From Bacillota bacterium (lineage in GTDB: Bacteria; Bacillota; Sulfobacillia; Sulfobacillales; JAIMBI01), in contig JAJZWV010000011.1 in NCBI GenBank assembly GCA_021846505.1, positions 1-64,000 of the forward strand: a DNA stretch of 64,000 nucleotides, given 5' to 3'. Both the position numbers and the translations under genes were made by a program. The number at the start of each line of letters is the position of its first letter. Within the stretch, counting starts at the first letter, position 1. This document shows, piece by piece, positions 15,054-23,775 of the stretch. Below the pieces are notes generated by a model. That model was not told the DNA's origin. It saw nothing but the letters and a program-made list of their open reading frames with translations, and searched no databases.

Positions 15054-17101
15054 AGGTTCACCACCCCCACCGTCTTGACGGAAATTTCCGGGGCCAGCTC
15101 GGCATAGCTCAGCACCGACAAATCGCGCATCGCCCGCTCGGTCAGCCGCTTGAAGTACAGCCGCACCAGCGGCGACGCCAGCACCACCGGAGGCTGCCCC
15201 GGTGCGAGCCGCCGCATCTGCTCACTCAGCGAGGCCAAGAGCCGCTGAGCCACTGCGGGGTCGAGATTTAGATAGCTGCCGCCGTCGGTGTGCTCGACCG
15301 CGTCGCGAATGGCCGTCTCCGCCGCTGGGGCCAGCACCAGCCCCTGGAGGACGCCCTCCTGCACCAGCGGCCGGCAGATGGCGCGGCCCAGCGCCTGCCG
15401 AGCCGCCTCCGTGAGCTGGTCCAAATCTCGGGTGCTGCGGGCCCGGTCGGCCAGCGCCTCCAAAATCGTGGGCAGGTCGCGAATCGACACCCGCTCGCGG
15501 AGCAGGTTGCACAGCACCCGCTGCACCTCACCCAGCGACAAGAGGTCCGGCACCAACTCCTGCACCACCGACGGCTGGGTGGTGCGCACGTGATCCAGCA
15601 GCGTCTGCACATCCTGGCGGCTCAGCACTTCGGCGGCGTGGCGGCGGAGTGCTTCCGCCAAGTGCGTCACCACCACCGAGGGTGCGTCAATCACGGTGGC
15701 GCCGGCCAGCTCCGCCCGCTCGCGCTGGTCGGGGCGAATCCAGGTGGCCGGCACCCCAAACACGGGGTCCTCGGTTTCGATGCCGTCCACCGGCAGCGGT
15801 GCCGTGCCCATGGCGAGATAGTAGTGCGGTAGCACTTCGCCCCCCGCCACCTCCGCACCGCGCACCCGAATTCGATACCGATTCATCTCCAGCTCCAGGT
15901 TGTCGCGGATGCGCACCGGCGCCAAAATGAGCCCCAACTCCGCCGCCAGCTGGCGGCGAAGGGCGTGCACCCGCTCCTTGATGTCTACCCCTTCGCCGGA
16001 GCCCACCAGAGGCACCAGCCCCATTCCCACCTCCAACTCCACCGTGTCCACCCCGATATACGACAGCGCGCTCTCCGGCCGCCGCTGCGCTGCCGCGCGC
16101 TCCTCTTCATCGGCCCGCGCGGCTTCGAGCCGGGCCGATTTCTGGCGCTGCTCCAGCCGCCAGGCCCCGACCCACGAGGCCACCCCCAGGATGAGGGGCG
16201 GCACGGGCGGCAGCCCCAGCAGCGCCAGCGCCATCATGGCCACCGCGGTGATATACAGCACCCGCGGCAGGGCGGTCAGCTGCTGCCACATCTCGCCGCC
16301 CAGGCTGTCCTCCTGGCCCACCACCCGGGTCACCACCATGCCAGCGGCGGTGGACAGCAGCAGCGCGGGAATTTGCGTGGTCAGCGCTTCGCCCACGGTC
16401 AAAATCGTGTAGGTGGACAATGCGGTGGCGATGGGCAGCCCGCGCTGCACCAGGCCCACGATGAGGCCCCCAATGATGTTGACCACCACGATGAGGATGC
16501 CGGCGATGGCGTCCCCGCGCACAAACTTGGAGGCGCCATCCATAGCCCCGTAGAAGTCTGCCTCGCGCTCGATGTCCCGCCGGCGCTGCTTGGCCTCGTC
16601 CTCGCGGATGAGGCCGGCGTTCATCTCCGCGTCGATGGCCATCTGCTTGCCCGGCATGGCGTCCAGCGTAAAGCGGGCTGCCACCTCGGACACCCGCTCG
16701 GCGCCCCGGGTGATGACCACAAACTGAATCACCACCAGGATGATAAAGATGATGAGGCCCACCACCAGGTTGTTGCCCACCACAAACTGGCCAAACGTCT
16801 GAATGACTTGGCCCGCGGCCCCATCCAGCAGAATGAGCCGGGTGGCGGTCACCTCGAGGGCCAGCCGAAACAGGGTCGTCAGCAGCAGCAGGCTCGGAAA
16901 CACGGACAGCTCCAGCACCTGGCGCACAAACATGGTGGACACCAGCACCGTGATGGCGAGCCCAATATTTAGAATTAGAAACACGTCTAAGAGCGCGGCG
17001 GGAATCGGAATGACCAGCATCAAGACTGCCACCACCGCGCCCGCGGGCACGAAGGCATCCTGCAGAAACATGCGCCGAGATCGGGGCGATGCACTGGTCA
17101 T
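15050..17101 (-). CDS. flhA: Flagellar export gate protein FlhA
   Basis: 683 residues with AAGGAGGTGAATCG before ATG 17101. About eight membrane segments in the first 310 residues, with the conserved loop RGAERVSEVAARFTLDAMPGKQMAIDAEMNAGLI between them (FHIPEP domain). The cytoplasmic domain (about 340-683) binds chaperone-substrate complexes. It forms the export gate ring with FlhB and FliPQR. Confidence 0.98.
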   Translation of the reverse strand: MTSASPRSRRMFLQDAFVPAGAVVAVLMLVIPIPAALLDVFLILNIGLAITVLVSTMFVRQVLELSVFPSLLLLTTLFRLALEVTATRLILLDGAAGQVIQTFGQFVVGNNLVVGLIIFIILVVIQFVVITRGAERVSEVAARFTLDAMPGKQMAIDAEMNAGLIREDEAKQRRRDIEREADFYGAMDGASKFVRGDAIAGILIVVVNIIGGLIVGLVQRGLPIATALSTYTILTVGEALTTQIPALLLSTAAGMVVTRVVGQEDSLGGEMWQQLTALPRVLYITAVAMMALALLGLPPVPPLILGVASWVGAWRLEQRQKSARLEAARADEEERAAAQRRPESALSYIGVDTVELEVGMGLVPLVGSGEGVDIKERVHALRRQLAAELGLILAPVRIRDNLELEMNRYRIRVRGAEVAGGEVLPHYYLAMGTAPLPVDGIETEDPVFGVPATWIRPDQRERAELAGATVIDAPSVVVTHLAEALRRHAAEVLSRQDVQTLLDHVRTTQPSVVQELVPDLLSLGEVQRVLCNLLRERVSIRDLPTILEALADRARSTRDLDQLTEAARQALGRAICRPLVQEGVLQGLVLAPAAETAIRDAVEHTDGGSYLNLDPAVAQRLLASLSEQMRRLAPGQPPVVLASPLVRLYFKRLTERAMRDLSVLSYAELAPEISVKTVGVVNL

Positions 17102-17164
17102 CGATTCACCTCCTTGCCTTCTTCTTCTTCGCGCCGCGGTGAAGCCTCCCGGATCTCCAGGCCG

Positions 17165-18262
17165 CTATCCGCTCGGCGGCGGGCTGTGGCGCATCACATA
17201 GGCCAGCACCTCCGCCACCGCGCGGTAAAGCACCGCCGGGACCGCCTCCCCCAGCGGCACTGGGTACAGCTCGCGGGCCAGCGGCGCATTTTGCACCAGC
17301 GGCACGCCGTGGCCCAGCGCGACGCGGCGAATCTCCAGCGCCACTTCGTCTTCGCCCTTGGCCACTACCTCCGGGGCCGCCATGGCGCGCTCGTCCCATT
17401 TGAGGGCCACCGCCAAGTGCGTCGGGTTGGTGACCACGACGGTGGCGGACCGCACTTGGGCCAGGCCGGACCGGAGCAGGCGGCGGTACGCCTGGCGCCG
17501 CCGCTGCCGAATCTGCGGATCGCCCTCGGTCTGGCGGGTTTCATCGCGCACTTCCTGGTGGGTCATCTTCAGCGTCTGCTGGTGGCGGGAAATCTGAAAC
17601 CCAATGTCGATGACGCCGACCAGCAAGTAGCCGGCGGCGGCATGCCACAGCACCGCGAACAGCATGCCGCCGGCCGTGGACAGCGCCGCTGACAGCGGCA
17701 TGGCAATCAGCCCCGCGTACTGAGATAGCTGGCTGGCTACGGTAAGACCCGCCAACAGCCCCACCGCGGCCAGCTTCAAGAAGCCTTTGCCGGCTTCCCA
17801 CAGCGCATTGATGCTAAACACCCGCTGCAGCCCGCTCAGGGGGTTCAAGCGGTCCCACTGCGGGGCCAGTGACTGGGTGGTAAACAGAAAGCCTGTCGAG
17901 ACAAAGCCCACCAACAGCCCGCCCACCATCAAGGCCACCACCAGCGGCGCCGCCGCCAAGCCCGCCCGCTCCATCGCCACAGTGGCGACCGCGGAGAGGT
18001 TCACCAGGCGGCCCGGCGCGCTAAAGGCGCTGTACACTACCTGCATCACGCTGCCCAGCTGCTGGTACGCCCACGGCAGGTAGAAGCGCAGCAGCACGAC
18101 GGCCAGCATGACGGCCAGCGCGCCGTTGAAGTCGGGGCTCTTCCACACCTGGCCGCGCCGGCGCGCTTCCTGGCGGTGGCGGGCGGTGGCCGGCAGGCGC
18201 CGCTCGCCCGGGCTGGCCGCAAGCCAGCCGCCCCATGGGAGTGCTTCCTGCCCCAGCGTCAT
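17165..18262 (-). CDS. flhB: Flagellar export switch protein FlhB
   Basis: 365 residues, four membrane segments in the N-terminal half and a cytoplasmic domain with the self-cleavage motif NPTH at 279-282 followed by LAVALKWDE. Cleavage between N and P changes export from hook to filament substrates. The ATG overlaps the fliR stop (ATGA). Confidence 0.97.
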   Translation of the reverse strand: MTLGQEALPWGGWLAASPGERRLPATARHRQEARRRGQVWKSPDFNGALAVMLAVVLLRFYLPWAYQQLGSVMQVVYSAFSAPGRLVNLSAVATVAMERAGLAAAPLVVALMVGGLLVGFVSTGFLFTTQSLAPQWDRLNPLSGLQRVFSINALWEAGKGFLKLAAVGLLAGLTVASQLSQYAGLIAMPLSAALSTAGGMLFAVLWHAAAGYLLVGVIDIGFQISRHQQTLKMTHQEVRDETRQTEGDPQIRQRRRQAYRRLLRSGLAQVRSATVVVTNPTHLAVALKWDERAMAAPEVVAKGEDEVALEIRRVALGHGVPLVQNAPLARELYPVPLGEAVPAVLYRAVAEVLAYVMRHSPPPSG

Positions 18263-19038
18263 CCGCGCCCCTCCAGCAGTACCAGCAAACGGCTCAGGTC
18301 TGTATAGGCTCGAGTCAGCACATTGGGCACAATCGCGTAAAACAGCGGCACCGCTGCCAGCAGCACCAGCAGCACCAGCCCAAACTTGACCGGCAGCGAC
18401 ATGAAAAACGCGTTGATTTGCGGAAAGGCCCGAGACACAATCCCAATCGTGAGGTCCGACACCAGCCCCGCCACCATCATGGGGGCGGCAATCAAGAGCG
18501 CCACCTCTAAGGCACTGCGAAACAGCCCCACCACAAACAGCGGGGCTGCGGGCGCAATCGCTGTGGCGGACAGCGGCATGGCCTTAAAGCTGTCGGCCAG
18601 GGCCACCACCACCAGCTCGGGCCCGCGCAGGATGACGTACACCAAGAGCGCCAGCAGCGTGAACCACTCTGCCAGCACCGAGGACGCCCCCACCACGGCC
18701 GGATTGGCAAACGCGGCCAGCCCCACCCCCAGCTGATAGGTGATGGCTTGGCCCGCTACCGAAAACGCGCTCATGACCACCGTGACTACGCTGCCCAACA
18801 AGAGGCCAATCAGGAACTGCAGCAGCAAGCCGGCACCCAGCAGCAGGGGCAAGCCCCCGCCCACCAGCGGCTGCCCGGGCATGATGGCCACCGCCAGCAC
18901 GGCCACCAGCGCCACCCGCACCAGCGACGGAATCGTAGCGGCACTGAACATGGGGGCGGTCACCACTACGCCCGCCACGCGCGCTGCGGTCAGGACAAAC
19001 GTCTCGGACTCGGCCGACAGCGCCAGTGTGAGGGTCAT
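18259..19038 (-). CDS. fliR: Flagellar export protein FliR
   Basis: 259 residues with about six membrane segments (for example PLLLGAGLLLQFLIGLLLGSVV and FGLVLLVLLAAVPLFYAIV). GGGGGAGG 8 bases before ATG 19038 sets the start; an upstream start at 19056 adds residues without homologous support. FliR caps the FliPQR core channel. Confidence 0.95.
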   Translation of the reverse strand: MTLTLALSAESETFVLTAARVAGVVVTAPMFSAATIPSLVRVALVAVLAVAIMPGQPLVGGGLPLLLGAGLLLQFLIGLLLGSVVTVVMSAFSVAGQAITYQLGVGLAAFANPAVVGASSVLAEWFTLLALLVYVILRGPELVVVALADSFKAMPLSATAIAPAAPLFVVGLFRSALEVALLIAAPMMVAGLVSDLTIGIVSRAFPQINAFFMSLPVKFGLVLLVLLAAVPLFYAIVPNVLTRAYTDLSRLLVLLEGRG

Positions 19039-19134
19039 CCTCGATGCCTCCCCCACCCGCGATCATGATCTTTTTTATTATCCGGGCAAATCTACCGCCC
19101 ACCAACTCCATGAACCAAAATAGCCGCCGGCGGG

Positions 19135-19422
19135 CTAGTGAATCACGATGTATTGCCAGAAGCCGCCCAGGTCCTGCACCGCAAAGTCCGTGAGCACTCG
19201 AAGAAACCAGGGCCCGGCGAGAAACAGAATCACGGTCAGCACCAAGAGCTTCGGCGCAAATGACAAGGTTTGCTCCTGTATTTGCGTGGTGGCCTGAAAG
19301 ATGCCCACCAGGAGCCCCACGATGAGGGTAGCCCCCAGCATCGGCAGCAGCACGGTCCAGGCGGTCACCAGGGCCTGCTGGGACAGACTGACGGCATGGT
19401 CCAACACGTCCGATGTGGGCAC
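19135..19422 (-). CDS. fliQ: Flagellar export protein FliQ
   Basis: 95 residues, two membrane segments separated by GIFQATTQIQEQTLSFAPKLL, the diagnostic FliQ loop. GTG 19422 follows GAGGTGG. FliQ subunits surround the FliP-FliR channel. Confidence 0.95.
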   Translation of the reverse strand: MPTSDVLDHAVSLSQQALVTAWTVLLPMLGATLIVGLLVGIFQATTQIQEQTLSFAPKLLVLTVILFLAGPWFLRVLTDFAVQDLGGFWQYIVIH

Positions 19423-19469
19423 AGGCCACCTCTCTTTCCAAAAGAGCGCCGCCGCCGCGGCTCCGTCCG

Positions 19470-20255
19470 CTAGTGATGAAAGCTCAGCACCAGCGATTCC
19501 ACTACCAAGGTCCACCCGTTGGCCAGCACAAACAGCAGCAGCTTCAGCGGCAGCGACACCAGCGTGGGCGGCACCATGATCATGCCCATGGACATCAGCA
19601 CGGTGGCCACCACCAAGTCCACAATCACAAAGGGAATATAGATAAATACCCCAATCTCAAACGCCGTGCGCAGCTCCGAGATGATGAAGGCCGGAATCAG
19701 CACGGTGGTGGGCACGGCCGCGTGGGTTTTCGGCGGCGGCAGGTGCTGCAGGTGCATGAACAGCGCGATGTCGCTCGAGCGGGTCTGGAGAAACATGAAC
19801 GCCCGGAGCGGCGTCATGGCGCGGCTGCCGGCGGCCACCAGCGACAGATGCCCATTCAGATACGGCACGATGGCGGCCTTGTCGATGGCGTTCCAGGTGG
19901 GCAGCATCACGTATAGGGCCAAAAACAGCGCCAAGCCAATCAGCACCGGATTGGGAGGCGTCTGCTGCAGGCCCAGCGCACTCCGCAGGAACGACAGCAC
20001 GGTCACAATCCGCGTGAACGCGGTCATGGTAATCAGAATGGCCGGCAGAAACGACAGCAGCGTGATAAGCGCCAGCACCTCGAGACTTTGGCTGGGGCTG
20101 GCTGCCGTGCTGGGGTTGATCGTGATTTTCGGCAGCGCCGCGCCCGCGGCCCAGGTGGGCGCCGAGGTGGCCAGCACCGCACCCCCGGCCGCCACGGCTG
20201 CCAGCACGCCCGCCTTGAGCCGCCGCGTGCCCTGCGCCCCGTGCCGCGCTGTCAC
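19470..20255 (-). CDS. fliP: Flagellar export protein FliP
   Basis: 261 residues. An N-terminal signal peptide ends near TSAPTWAAGA (about 36). SLEVLALITLLSFLPAILI, MTAFTRIVTVLSFLRSALGLQQTPPNPVLIGLALFLA and MGMIMVPPTLVSLPLKLLLFVLANGW are family signatures. FliP is the main subunit of the export pore. The GTG start overlaps the fliO stop by 4 bases. Confidence 0.97.
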   Translation of the reverse strand: MTARHGAQGTRRLKAGVLAAVAAGGAVLATSAPTWAAGAALPKITINPSTAASPSQSLEVLALITLLSFLPAILITMTAFTRIVTVLSFLRSALGLQQTPPNPVLIGLALFLALYVMLPTWNAIDKAAIVPYLNGHLSLVAAGSRAMTPLRAFMFLQTRSSDIALFMHLQHLPPPKTHAAVPTTVLIPAFIISELRTAFEIGVFIYIPFVIVDLVVATVLMSMGMIMVPPTLVSLPLKLLLFVLANGWTLVVESLVLSFHH

Positions 20256-20590
20256 TCGCCGCGATCCCGCCGGAGCCGGCTTAGAAGCTCTTCCGCAAAC
20301 CCAGGCGGCGGCGCCGGCGGCGCCATGGATTTGAGCGCCTCCGCGTCTACCTCAGTCAGCACCTGAATTCCGGCTTCCGAGATGCCCACCGCCAGCGTCC
20401 GGTCCACCACCTGAATCAGGGCGATGCCGCGCTTAGGGCCGAGCGGCAGGTAGTCCACCTGCTCCAGAAAGCGCGCGGGACTTTTCCGGAGGATGCCCAC
20501 ACGGCCCATGACGCGGATAGCCACATACGCCAGCGCCAGCACCAGCAGCAGGGCCCAGATAAAGTTAAACAAGATTGCCGTGGCAGACAC
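20252..20590 (-). CDS. fliO: Flagellar protein FliO
   Basis: 112 residues: one membrane helix (LFNFIWALLLVLALAYVAIRVMG) then a short cytoplasmic domain with VDYLPLGPKRGIALIQVVDRTLAVGI, the FliO/FliZ core. FliO helps assemble the FliP ring. First gene of the minus-strand export operon, with TGGAGGGG before GTG 20590 and a consensus -10 just upstream. Confidence 0.88.
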   Translation of the reverse strand: MSATAILFNFIWALLLVLALAYVAIRVMGRVGILRKSPARFLEQVDYLPLGPKRGIALIQVVDRTLAVGISEAGIQVLTEVDAEALKSMAPPAPPPGFAEELLSRLRRDRGE

Positions 20591-20613
20591 GCACGCCCCT
20601 CCAGACCGCGGCC

Positions 20614-20619
20614 ATTATA
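20614..20619 (-). promoter_or_regulatory. -10 element of the fliOPQR-flhBAFG operon
   Basis: A perfect TATAAT on the minus strand about 24 bases before GTG 20590; a start near 20607 leaves a short leader with the SD. The -35 is weak (TTCGGA at 18-base spacing), suggesting an activator or another sigma factor contributes. Confidence 0.5.
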
Positions 20620-20680
20620 GGCACGGGGCGCCTGCAATCCGAAACCTATGCAGGCATTTCTCTGAAATGAGGCGGATCCC

Positions 20681-21613
20681 ATGATTGTAGTGTCGGAATG
20701 GTGCCCGCCCCATCTCCTGGCTCTGCACTTGGGTCCCTTGCCCTACGCATACAATCCAGACTGGGCCGAAGACCCAGATGGCCTCGTGGCCGCGCTGGCC
20801 GATGCCCAGGCGCTGGTGGTGCGCAACCGCACCCCGGTGACGGAGGCGCTCGTGGACCAGGCCCCCGCGCTTCAGGTGGTTGGGCGCCTGGGGTCCGGCC
20901 GGGACAATCTCGCCGCAGACGCCCTCCGCCGCCGCGGCATCGCCCTCATCGACGCGCCTGGCGGCAACGCCACGGCGGTCGCCGAGTATGTGCTGGCAGC
21001 CATCTTCGCCGCCAGCCGCTCGCTCCCCCGCCGATTTGCCGCGACCCGCACCACGTGGGTGCGCGATGCCGAGGACCGCGAGGTGGCCGGGCAGGTGCTG
21101 GTGCTCTTAGGGCTCGGCCATGTGGGCCGGGCCGTGGCGGTCCGGGCGGCCGCCCTGGGCCTCGTGGTTCTGGCGCATGACCCCCGCCTCGCGGAGCACC
21201 ACCCCGCGTGGGCGGCCACCGGCGCCGGGCGGGTGGCGCAGCTGGACGACGCCCTGGCCCAAGCGCAGTTTCTCTCCCTGCACCTCCCCGCCGAGCCCGG
21301 GCAAGCCCCCGTCTTAGATGCCCGCCGCTTAAGGCAGCTGCCGCGGGGCGCGCACCTGATCAACACGGCGCGGGGGGCGCTCATTGACGAAGCGGCGCTG
21401 CTGGCGGCGCTGGACGCGGGCCGGCTCTCGGGCGCCACGCTGGACGTGCGGGCGCTGGAGCCGCCGCCGCCCGGCGACCCGCTCCGCCAGCATCCGCGGG
21501 TGGACTCCACCCCCCACATCGCCGGCCTCACCCAGGAAAGTCAGGCGCGCATTGCGGCCCAGGTGCTGGGCGGCGTCCGCCGCCACCTATTGGGTTCTGG
21601 CCCGGGACCCTGA
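20681..21613 (+). CDS. D-isomer 2-hydroxyacid dehydrogenase family protein
   Basis: 310 residues, divergent from fliO. NAD-binding motif VLLGLGHVGRAVAV near residue 150, then VVLAHDPR. Family landmarks: GRLGSGRDNLAAD (catalytic Arg region), INTARGALIDEAALLAALDAGRLSGATLDV and the His in DSTPHIAGLT. Substrate could be 3-phosphoglycerate, sulfolactate or another 2-hydroxyacid; the regulatory ACT domain of SerA is absent. It has no functional link to the flagellar genes that I can see. Confidence 0.85.
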   Translation: MIVVSEWCPPHLLALHLGPLPYAYNPDWAEDPDGLVAALADAQALVVRNRTPVTEALVDQAPALQVVGRLGSGRDNLAADALRRRGIALIDAPGGNATAVAEYVLAAIFAASRSLPRRFAATRTTWVRDAEDREVAGQVLVLLGLGHVGRAVAVRAAALGLVVLAHDPRLAEHHPAWAATGAGRVAQLDDALAQAQFLSLHLPAEPGQAPVLDARRLRQLPRGAHLINTARGALIDEAALLAALDAGRLSGATLDVRALEPPPPGDPLRQHPRVDSTPHIAGLTQESQARIAAQVLGGVRRHLLGSGPGP

Positions 21614-21621
21614 GGGTCGCC

Positions 21622-22248
21622 TCAGGATCCGGCCGCCCCCGGCAGCGCCAGGCCCTGCACCGGTCCCAGGGTGCCCAGGGGGCTTGGCAGGTGCGGCAGG
21701 AGGCCCATGCCCTCGGCCGCTCCGGTCTTCGGGTTCAACGCCTCCACCACGTATTGGCCCGTGAGGCTCGCTCCCGGCGGTATGCTGGCCCAGAGGGGAT
21801 TGGAAAACTGCCCTCGGACCACCAGCACGATCACCGGGCGGCTGGCCGACCCGGCTGGCCGGCCCTCATGAGCCCAGCGCGTGTACTGCCCCACTGTGGT
21901 GCGCACATACCGGGCCCACCGCGGATGCGCATCGTGGGCGCTGGCCGCCAGCCGGGCGGCGCGCTGCGCCAGCGTGCCGCCCGGCCAAGCGGGTGCCGCC
22001 GCGGCGGGGGCCTGGCCCCCCGGCTGCGGAGCGCGCGCGGTCGTGGCCGCCCAAATCCCCACCAGCACCGCCAGGGCCGCCACGGCCGCGATGGGCCATC
22101 GGCGCCCCGCGTGCGGCGGGCGCGCTCGCTGGGGCCGCTCACTCCAGCGCACCCAGTCAAACTGCCCCGCTGGATCCAAGGCGGGCGGCCCGTATCGGTC
22201 GAGCCACTCGCGGAGATCGCGCTCGTCCTGGCTCAGCTGGCTACTCAT
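21622..22248 (-). CDS. Probable membrane anti-sigma factor
   Basis: 208 residues with one membrane segment (PIAAVAALAVLVGIWAATT, about 52-70). The cytoplasmic N-terminus is short and charged (SSQLSQDERDLREWLDRYG) and the outer part about 130 residues. It overlaps the end of the ECF sigma gene by 8 bases, so the two are translated together; this pairing is the main reason for the call. No HxxxCxxC zinc motif is present. ATG 22248 is chosen over 22251 and GTG 22254 by SD spacing. Confidence 0.55.
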   Translation of the reverse strand: MSSQLSQDERDLREWLDRYGPPALDPAGQFDWVRWSERPQRARPPHAGRRWPIAAVAALAVLVGIWAATTARAPQPGGQAPAAAAPAWPGGTLAQRAARLAASAHDAHPRWARYVRTTVGQYTRWAHEGRPAGSASRPVIVLVVRGQFSNPLWASIPPGASLTGQYVVEALNPKTGAAEGMGLLPHLPSPLGTLGPVQGLALPGAAGS

Positions 22249-22777
22249 CATCACCCTCCCATAGGGCGCGAAACCGCTGGCGCGCTCGGTACAGCCGGGT
22301 TTTCACCTGACGGGCCGGAATCCCAACCACACCGGCCACCTCCGCCATCGACAAGCCCCCATAATAAAAGAGCCACAGCACCTCTCGGTCGCGCGGCGGC
22401 AGGCGGTCCAGCAGGTCGCGCACCAGCAGGCGGCGGAGCGCCGGCTCCTCGCCCGCATCGGCCTCACCGCCGCTGAGCGGTTCCGGCTCCGCGCGCCGCT
22501 TGGCATCGATACACAGGTGGCGCGCCACGGCAAAGAGCCAGCCGGGATGGACCGGGCGCCCCGCCTGCTCTTGCCGGTAAAGCCGCAAGAACGTCTCCTG
22601 GGCCACATCCTGAGCCGACGCCCAGTTCGCGGTATAGGTGTAGGCAAACTGCGTGAGGCGGTCTCCCCACGCCGCCACCCAGGTGTCGAAGTCGCCGGGC
22701 GCGGGGCCGAGGGCGCGGGGCGCCCCGCCGACCGCTTCCTGCGCCGCGGTGCCCGCCTCGCGCCGGCGCTGCCTCAT
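22241..22777 (-). CDS. ECF-type RNA polymerase sigma factor
   Basis: 178 residues. Sigma-2 region with TYTANWASAQDVAQETFLRLYRQ and HPGWLFAVARHLCIDAKRR; sigma-4 region with LLDRLPPRDREVLWLFYYGGLSMAEVAGVVGIPARQVKTRLYRARQRF. GGAGGTGGGTGG lies directly before ATG 22777. It probably responds to an envelope signal through its membrane partner. Confidence 0.93.
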   Translation of the reverse strand: MRQRRREAGTAAQEAVGGAPRALGPAPGDFDTWVAAWGDRLTQFAYTYTANWASAQDVAQETFLRLYRQEQAGRPVHPGWLFAVARHLCIDAKRRAEPEPLSGGEADAGEEPALRRLLVRDLLDRLPPRDREVLWLFYYGGLSMAEVAGVVGIPARQVKTRLYRARQRFRALWEGDDE

Positions 22778-22858
22778 CCACCCACCTCCACCGCTGTACG
22801 TGCCTCACCCATTCAACGGATGAGGCGGCCAAATGTTGCGGGGTGCCCAGGCGGACAC

Positions 22859-23060
22859 TCAGTCTCCCAGCAGCGCGTCCCCCATCTCCGCGGCGGGTAG
22901 GTGCTCGCGCGCCCGCACGGCGATTCCCCCTGTCTGCCACAGCACTTCCGCCCGCGCCACGGCCTCGGCGTCCTCCCGCTTGATAGAGGGCCCGCGTCAC
23001 GGCGCTGGCCTCAGGCACTCGCAGCCACTTCCCGATCAGCACCAGCGATTGGGATTCCCT
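22859..23060 (-). pseudogene. Possible frameshifted gene remnant
   Basis: Two stretches with protein-like composition sit in different minus-strand frames: SLVLIGKWLRVPEASAVTRALYQ (about 23055-22990), then KREDAEAVARAEVLWQTGG...MGDALLGD ending at TGA 22861-22859. Joining them needs one indel near 22985. The second frame has a stop just upstream, so it cannot stand alone as a normal gene. I do not recognise the product. Confidence 0.35.
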
Positions 23061-23067
23061 TGCCCCC

Positions 23068-23084
23068 GCAGACGTTTCGTCTGC
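23068..23084 (-). terminator. Hairpin after the kinase-like pseudogene
   Basis: GCAGACG-AAA-CGTCTGC on the minus strand: perfect 7-bp stem, 3-base loop, starting 5 bases after the pseudogene stop. No U-run follows. Confidence 0.4.
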
Positions 23085-23089
23085 CCAGG

Positions 23090-23369
23090 TTAAGAAGACA
23101 CCGTGGCTTTGCTTGTGCGAAGGATCTCATCCACGACGCGCGCGAGCGGTGCGGTCGCATCAATGACAACGCCGTCTCTCGGCGTATCTTGCTTCGTGCG
23201 ATGCAATCGAATAATGAATTCCCGCTCCTCCGGCCGTCCCCCCCCACTCGTCTTCCGGCGGCCCATCGAGGCGTCGCTTCAGCGTTTCAAGGTGGATTTC
23301 CAAAACGAGCACGCCATCAAACAGATCAATAAAAGCTTCAAAATTCGAAGAAGGCGACCGGATATTCAC
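23090..23369 (-). pseudogene. Remnant of an AAA/nucleoside-kinase-like protein
   Basis: One frame reads RSPSSNFEAFIDLFDGVLVLEIHLETLKRRL...PEDEW (23365 to about 23245). The next frame continues GGRPEEREFIIRLHRTKQDT...GVVIDATAPLARVVDEILRTSKATVSS to TAA at 23092-23090. Together these match the C-terminal half of small P-loop kinase/AAA proteins. The shift falls in a run of eight G (23238-23245, minus sense); seven would restore the frame. The P-loop N-terminal half is missing, with stops upstream, so the gene is truncated as well. Confidence 0.75.
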
Positions 23370-23407
23370 GCCTGGCTATCATGGATTATACTTTGTCCAC
23401 ATCCCAT

Positions 23408-23429
23408 ATATGATGATCATGCATCATAT
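23408..23429. repeat. Dyad in an AT-rich island
   Basis: ATATGATG-ATCATG-CATCATAT, 8-bp arms around a 6-base centre, inside a stretch (about 23380-23530) clearly richer in A+T than its surroundings. A 33-codon frame (MMIMHHILHRHAGLGIALIS..., 23410-23511) starts within it but has no SD. Could be an operator or the edge of transferred DNA. Confidence 0.35.
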
Positions 23430-23707
23430 CCTCCATCGGCATGCCGGTTTGGGGATCGCCCTGATAAGCCAATTCGCGGTCGGGCAATTTTTAATGGCCA
23501 TGGTCAAATGATATCAGGATGCGTCGCGACGTTCTCGCCCTGGTGTCCCTTTCTCCCGCCGATTTTCGCAGACTGACGCCAAGCCCACGATCGCTCAGGC
23601 GGCGTGGACACACCGCCCCCGCCACTCAGGTGTCGCTGACCGCCGCGAGAACGGTCCCTGCTGCCCGGTGCCCGGAATACCCTCGCCACCAGCGCGCACC
23701 GGGAAGT

Positions 23708-23737
23708 TTGCACACAGTGCGCCCCTGATGCTATCTT
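23708..23737 (+). promoter_or_regulatory. csoR-copA promoter
   Basis: TTGCAC, 18-base spacer, TATCTT with extended -10 TGC. The expected start (about 23744) falls at the left edge of the CsoR operator candidate. Confidence 0.5.
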
Positions 23738-23745
23738 GAGATATA

Positions 23746-23762
23746 CCCCACCCCAGGTGGGG
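23746..23762 (+). promoter_or_regulatory. Putative CsoR operator
   Basis: CCCCACC-CCA-GGTGGGG is a perfect 7-bp dyad in the context ATATACCCC...GGGGG, resembling the ATACCCC...GGGG dyads bound by copper-sensing CsoR. It lies between the -10 and the TTG start, so repressor would block transcription and copper would release it. Confidence 0.65.
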
Positions 23763-23775
23763 GGGAGGTGCAGCA

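Noticed and set aside
15965-16972. Long plus-strand frame opposite flhA (335 codons)
   Set aside because: It is the antisense shadow of flhA: His/Gln/Pro-rich, no motif, no SD. High GC makes such frames common.
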